Assembly: GCF_001468225.1 (NCBI RefSeq)
Contig: NZ_LNRU01000001.1
Coordinates: 62,001-126,000 of the forward strand
Source: Sphingopyxis sp. H053
Lineage (GTDB): Bacteria; Pseudomonadota; Alphaproteobacteria; Sphingomonadales; Sphingomonadaceae
DNA: 64,000 nt
Direction: 5' to 3'
The notes under the pieces were generated by a model, which saw nothing but the letters and a program-made list of their open reading frames with translations, was not told where the DNA came from and did not search any database. Positions 61,879 through 64,000 of the stretch are shown piece by piece (position 1 is the stretch's first letter; each line of letters begins with the position of its first letter). A program made the translations under genes and the position numbers.

Positions 61879-63015
61879 ATGACCGACACCGAATTCACAG
61901 GCGATGAAGCGGGACTTGAGACCGCGACGCTGCCGCTTGACGCCTGGCACCGCGCGAAGGGCGGCCGGATGGTCGAATTCGCCGGCTACTGGATGCCGAT
62001 CCAGTATGAAGGCATCATGGCCGAACATCTGTGGGTCCGCGAAAACGCCGGCCTGTTCGACGTCAGCCATATGGGGCAGCTGGCTTTGTCGGGCGACGAT
62101 GTCGCCGAGGCGCTTGAAACGCTCGTTCCCGGCGACATCGCGGGGCTGAAGCCCGGCCGGATGCGCTATTCGCTCTTGCTCGACGAAGACGGCGGCATCC
62201 TCGACGATCTGATGATCACCAACGAGGGCGACCAGTTCGGCATCGTCGTCAACGGCGCGGTGAAGTGGGAAGATATCGGCCACCTGCGCGAAAATCTTCC
62301 CGACGATATCACGCTCAACCACAACGAAGATTATGGTCTCCTCGCGCTGCAGGGGCCGAAAGCGGTCGACGCGCTCGCACGGCTGGTGCCCGAGGCCGCG
62401 AGCCTCGTCTTCATGCAGGCGGCCCGCGCGACCTGGGCCGGCCATGCGATTGCGCTGAGCCGCTCGGGCTACACGGGCGAGGATGGATTCGAGATTTCGC
62501 TGCCGAACGAGGCGCTTGAGGTCTTCGCCGATGCGCTCTGCGCGATGGACGAAGTGAAGCCGATCGGGCTCGGTGCGCGGGATTCGCTGCGGCTCGAAGC
62601 AGGCCTGCCGCTCTACGGCCACGACCTGACCCCCGCGATCGATCCCGCCGAAGCCGATCTTGGCTTCGCCGTCAGCAAGCGTCGCCGCGAAGAAGAGAAT
62701 TTCCCCGGCGCGGCGCGAATCCTCGGCCACCTCGCCGACGGCAGCCCGCGCAAGCGCGTCGGCCTGCTCGTCGACGGCAAGCTGCCGGTGCGCGAGGGCG
62801 CGAAGCTGTTCGATGGCGAGGACGAGATCGGCGTCGTGACGTCGGGTGGCTTTGCGCCGAGCGTCGGCGCGCCGATCGCGATGGGCTATGTCCCGCGCGA
62901 CCACGCCGTGCCCGGCACTGCGGTCGCTGCCGAAGTGCGCGGCAAGCGCGTGCATTGCACCGTCGCCGCGATGCCCTTTGTCCCGCATAATTATGTTCGT
63001 AAAACAGGAGGTTGA
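61879..63015 (+). CDS. gcvT: Glycine cleavage T protein (aminomethyltransferase)
   Basis: The protein has 378 residues from the ATG at 61879, with GGGAGACTGGC upstream. It has the folate-binding domain motifs GRMVEFAGYWMPIQYEGIMA, DVSHMGQLALSG and SRSGYTGEDGFEIS. It moves the aminomethyl unit from lipoyl-GcvH to tetrahydrofolate. It is controlled by the upstream glycine riboswitch and lies three bases before gcvH. Confidence 0.97.
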   Translation: MTDTEFTGDEAGLETATLPLDAWHRAKGGRMVEFAGYWMPIQYEGIMAEHLWVRENAGLFDVSHMGQLALSGDDVAEALETLVPGDIAGLKPGRMRYSLLLDEDGGILDDLMITNEGDQFGIVVNGAVKWEDIGHLRENLPDDITLNHNEDYGLLALQGPKAVDALARLVPEAASLVFMQAARATWAGHAIALSRSGYTGEDGFEISLPNEALEVFADALCAMDEVKPIGLGARDSLRLEAGLPLYGHDLTPAIDPAEADLGFAVSKRRREEENFPGAARILGHLADGSPRKRVGLLVDGKLPVREGAKLFDGEDEIGVVTSGGFAPSVGAPIAMGYVPRDHAVPGTAVAAEVRGKRVHCTVAAMPFVPHNYVRKTGG

Positions 63016-63018
63016 GTG

Positions 63019-63390
63019 ATGCCGCGTTATTTCACCGAAGAGCATGAGTGGATCGACGTCGACGGCGATGTCGCGACGGTCGGCATCACCGACTTCGCAC
63101 AGGGCCAGCTTGGCGACATCGTGTTCGTCGAAGTTCCCGACACCGGGGCGGAACTCAGCAAGGGCGGCGACGCCGCGGTGGTCGAATCGGTCAAGGCGGC
63201 AAGCGACGTCTATGCCCCCGTTGACGGCACCGTTACCGAGGGCAATGGCCAGCTCGAGGAAGATCCCGCGCTCGTCAATTCGGACCCTGAGGGCGAAGGC
63301 TGGTTCTTCCGCATGACGCTTGGCGACAAGAGCCAGCTCGAAGGGCTGATGGACGCGAAGGCGTACAAAGTCTTCTGCGACGCGCTTTGA
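63019..63390 (+). CDS. gcvH: Glycine cleavage H protein
   Basis: The protein has 123 residues from the ATG at 63019 (AGGAGG nearby; a GTG one codon earlier is less likely). The lipoyl lysine is Lys59 in [14 protein letters not shown], the highly conserved GcvH site. The start [15 protein letters not shown] and the end are canonical. It shuttles the methylamine group between P, T and L proteins. gcvP does not follow directly. Confidence 0.97.
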   Translation: MPRYFTEEHEWIDVDGDVATVGITDFAQGQLGDIVFVEVPDTGAELSKGGDAAVVESVKAASDVYAPVDGTVTEGNGQLEEDPALVNSDPEGEGWFFRMTLGDKSQLEGLMDAKAYKVFCDAL

Positions 63391-63396
63391 AGGATT

Positions 63397-63418
63397 CCCC
63401 TCCCGCTTGCGGGAGGGG
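63397..63418. repeat. GC-rich hairpin after gcvH
   Basis: CCCCTCCCGCTTGCGGGAGGGG is a perfect palindrome around GCTTGC. It is of the same class as the arms of the element at 8724-8817. There is no T-run, so it could be an extragenic palindrome or a Rho-assisted end of gcvTH. Confidence 0.6.
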
Positions 63419-63426
63419 GAGATAAT

Positions 63427-64000
63427 GTGATCGCAACCGATCCTGCCCTTGCCAATTGCCGTCTGATGGTGGCGACGCCCATCTATGAAGGGGCGCAGGG
63501 CACCTATGTCCGCGCGGCGCTCGACCTCGCGCTGCGCGCGCAGGCGATTGGCATGGTGGTGCGGTTCGAATTCATCCTCTATCAACCGTCGATCACGCGC
63601 GCGCGCGACATGCTGACCGCGATGTTCCTCACCAGCGACTGCACGCACCTGCTGTTCGTCGACGCCGACATCGACTTTTCGGTCGATGATGTTTTTTCGC
63701 TGATCAAGGTCATGGCGGAACATTCCGAGTGCGGCGTCCTCGGCGGTGCCTATCCGCGGCGAATGATTAACTGGCGCAACGTCGCGCGCGCGGTCGAACT
63801 GGGGCTGGCGAAGGATAATCCAGCCGACCTTGCCCGGTTTTCGGGCGATTTCGCGCTGCATTTCCTGCACCCCGACCAGAATTTCAAGATGACCGATCTG
63901 GTCGAACTGGCGCGGCTCGGCACCGCGATGATGCTGATCCGCCGCGAAGTGCTCGAAGGCATGCGTGCCGCTTTGCCCGACCTCCTTTTCCGGCCCGATC
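63427..64000 (+). CDS. Glycosyltransferase-like protein (5' part)
   Basis: The frame is open from a GTG at 63427 to the window end (191 residues visible); the 3' end lies outside. It starts with a short polar segment, then LMVATPIYEGAQGTYVRAAL. The motif THLLFVDADIDFSVDDV carries a DADID metal-site candidate of GT-A transferases, followed by VLGGAYPRRMINW. The substrate is unknown. A later in-frame ATG near 63468 could be the real start. It sits where gcvP would be expected after gcvT-gcvH. Confidence 0.65.
   Translation, partial: MIATDPALANCRLMVATPIYEGAQGTYVRAALDLALRAQAIGMVVRFEFILYQPSITRARDMLTAMFLTSDCTHLLFVDADIDFSVDDVFSLIKVMAEHSECGVLGGAYPRRMINWRNVARAVELGLAKDNPADLARFSGDFALHFLHPDQNFKMTDLVELARLGTAMMLIRREVLEGMRAALPDLLFRPD

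Noticed and set aside
1-64000. CRISPR arrays, rRNA genes, insertion sequences with transposase, secretion or defence systems
   Set aside because: No regularly spaced repeats, rRNA-like sequence, transposase, nuclease or toxin-antitoxin pairs were recognised.

Overview
The window is about 64 kb of high-GC chromosome, almost fully coding, with no rRNA, CRISPR or transposase. The gene set points to a sphingomonad (Alphaproteobacteria, Sphingomonadales), most like Sphingopyxis. The evidence is an exosortase A (XrtA) polysaccharide cluster, three TonB-dependent receptors, a DAP-type murein pathway with a long dcw cluster, and recurrent GC-rich palindromes between genes. Genus is inference; the family level is reasonably secure.

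Region 1 (1-8720) is the back half of an XrtA-type exopolysaccharide/protein-sorting cluster: outer-membrane protein (partial), ExeA-like ATPase, polysaccharide deacetylase, FemAB-like protein, glycosyltransferase, exosortase A and an asparagine-synthetase-like amidotransferase. The genes mostly overlap by 1-4 bases. A palindromic element and a coupled acyltransferase/cupin pair (8870-10917) follow. Region 2 (11092-13228) is a housekeeping operon, infA-maf-RNase E/G-yacG, followed by tRNA-Phe. Region 3 (13229-18365) is accessory: a sequence of lower GC with an XRE regulator, a glycosyltransferase-like protein, a Wzx-type flippase and an alkaline-phosphatase-superfamily membrane transferase.

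Region 4 (18628-27054) holds two convergent TonB receptors sharing a bidirectional terminator, folE, and a coupled pair of an Fe(II)/2-oxoglutarate hydroxylase and a sulfotransferase-like protein. Region 5 (27084-30919) holds the rpsF-rpsR-rplI operon, then a MurC/Mpl-like ligase divergent from an LD-carboxypeptidase, a likely muropeptide-recycling pair. Region 6 (30964-38866) holds fabD and fabG with an unusual small exported-protein gene between them, a ZnuD-like TonB receptor with a candidate Zur site, and cysK with two membrane-protein genes.

Region 7 (38985-57836) is the complete dcw cluster in canonical order: mraZ-rsmH-ftsL-ftsI-murE-murF-mraY-murD-ftsW-murG-murC-murB-ddl-ftsQ-ftsA-ftsZ. 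From mraZ to ftsQ nearly every stop overlaps the next start, which implies tight translational coupling. It is preceded by a phased repeat that looks like an MraZ operator. The only sizeable gap, between ftsA and ftsZ, is filled by a 266-bp MITE-like inverted-repeat element. Region 8 (57897-64000) holds a TPR/SPOR protein, dgt, a small NAD(P)-binding protein, a tandem glycine riboswitch driving gcvT-gcvH, and the start of a glycosyltransferase-like gene.

No wholly new defence or metabolic system stands out. The most interesting unexplained items are the structured leader of the receptor starting at 24298, the MITE-like element inside ftsA-ftsZ, the two small exported proteins around fabG, and the oxygenase/transferase couples.
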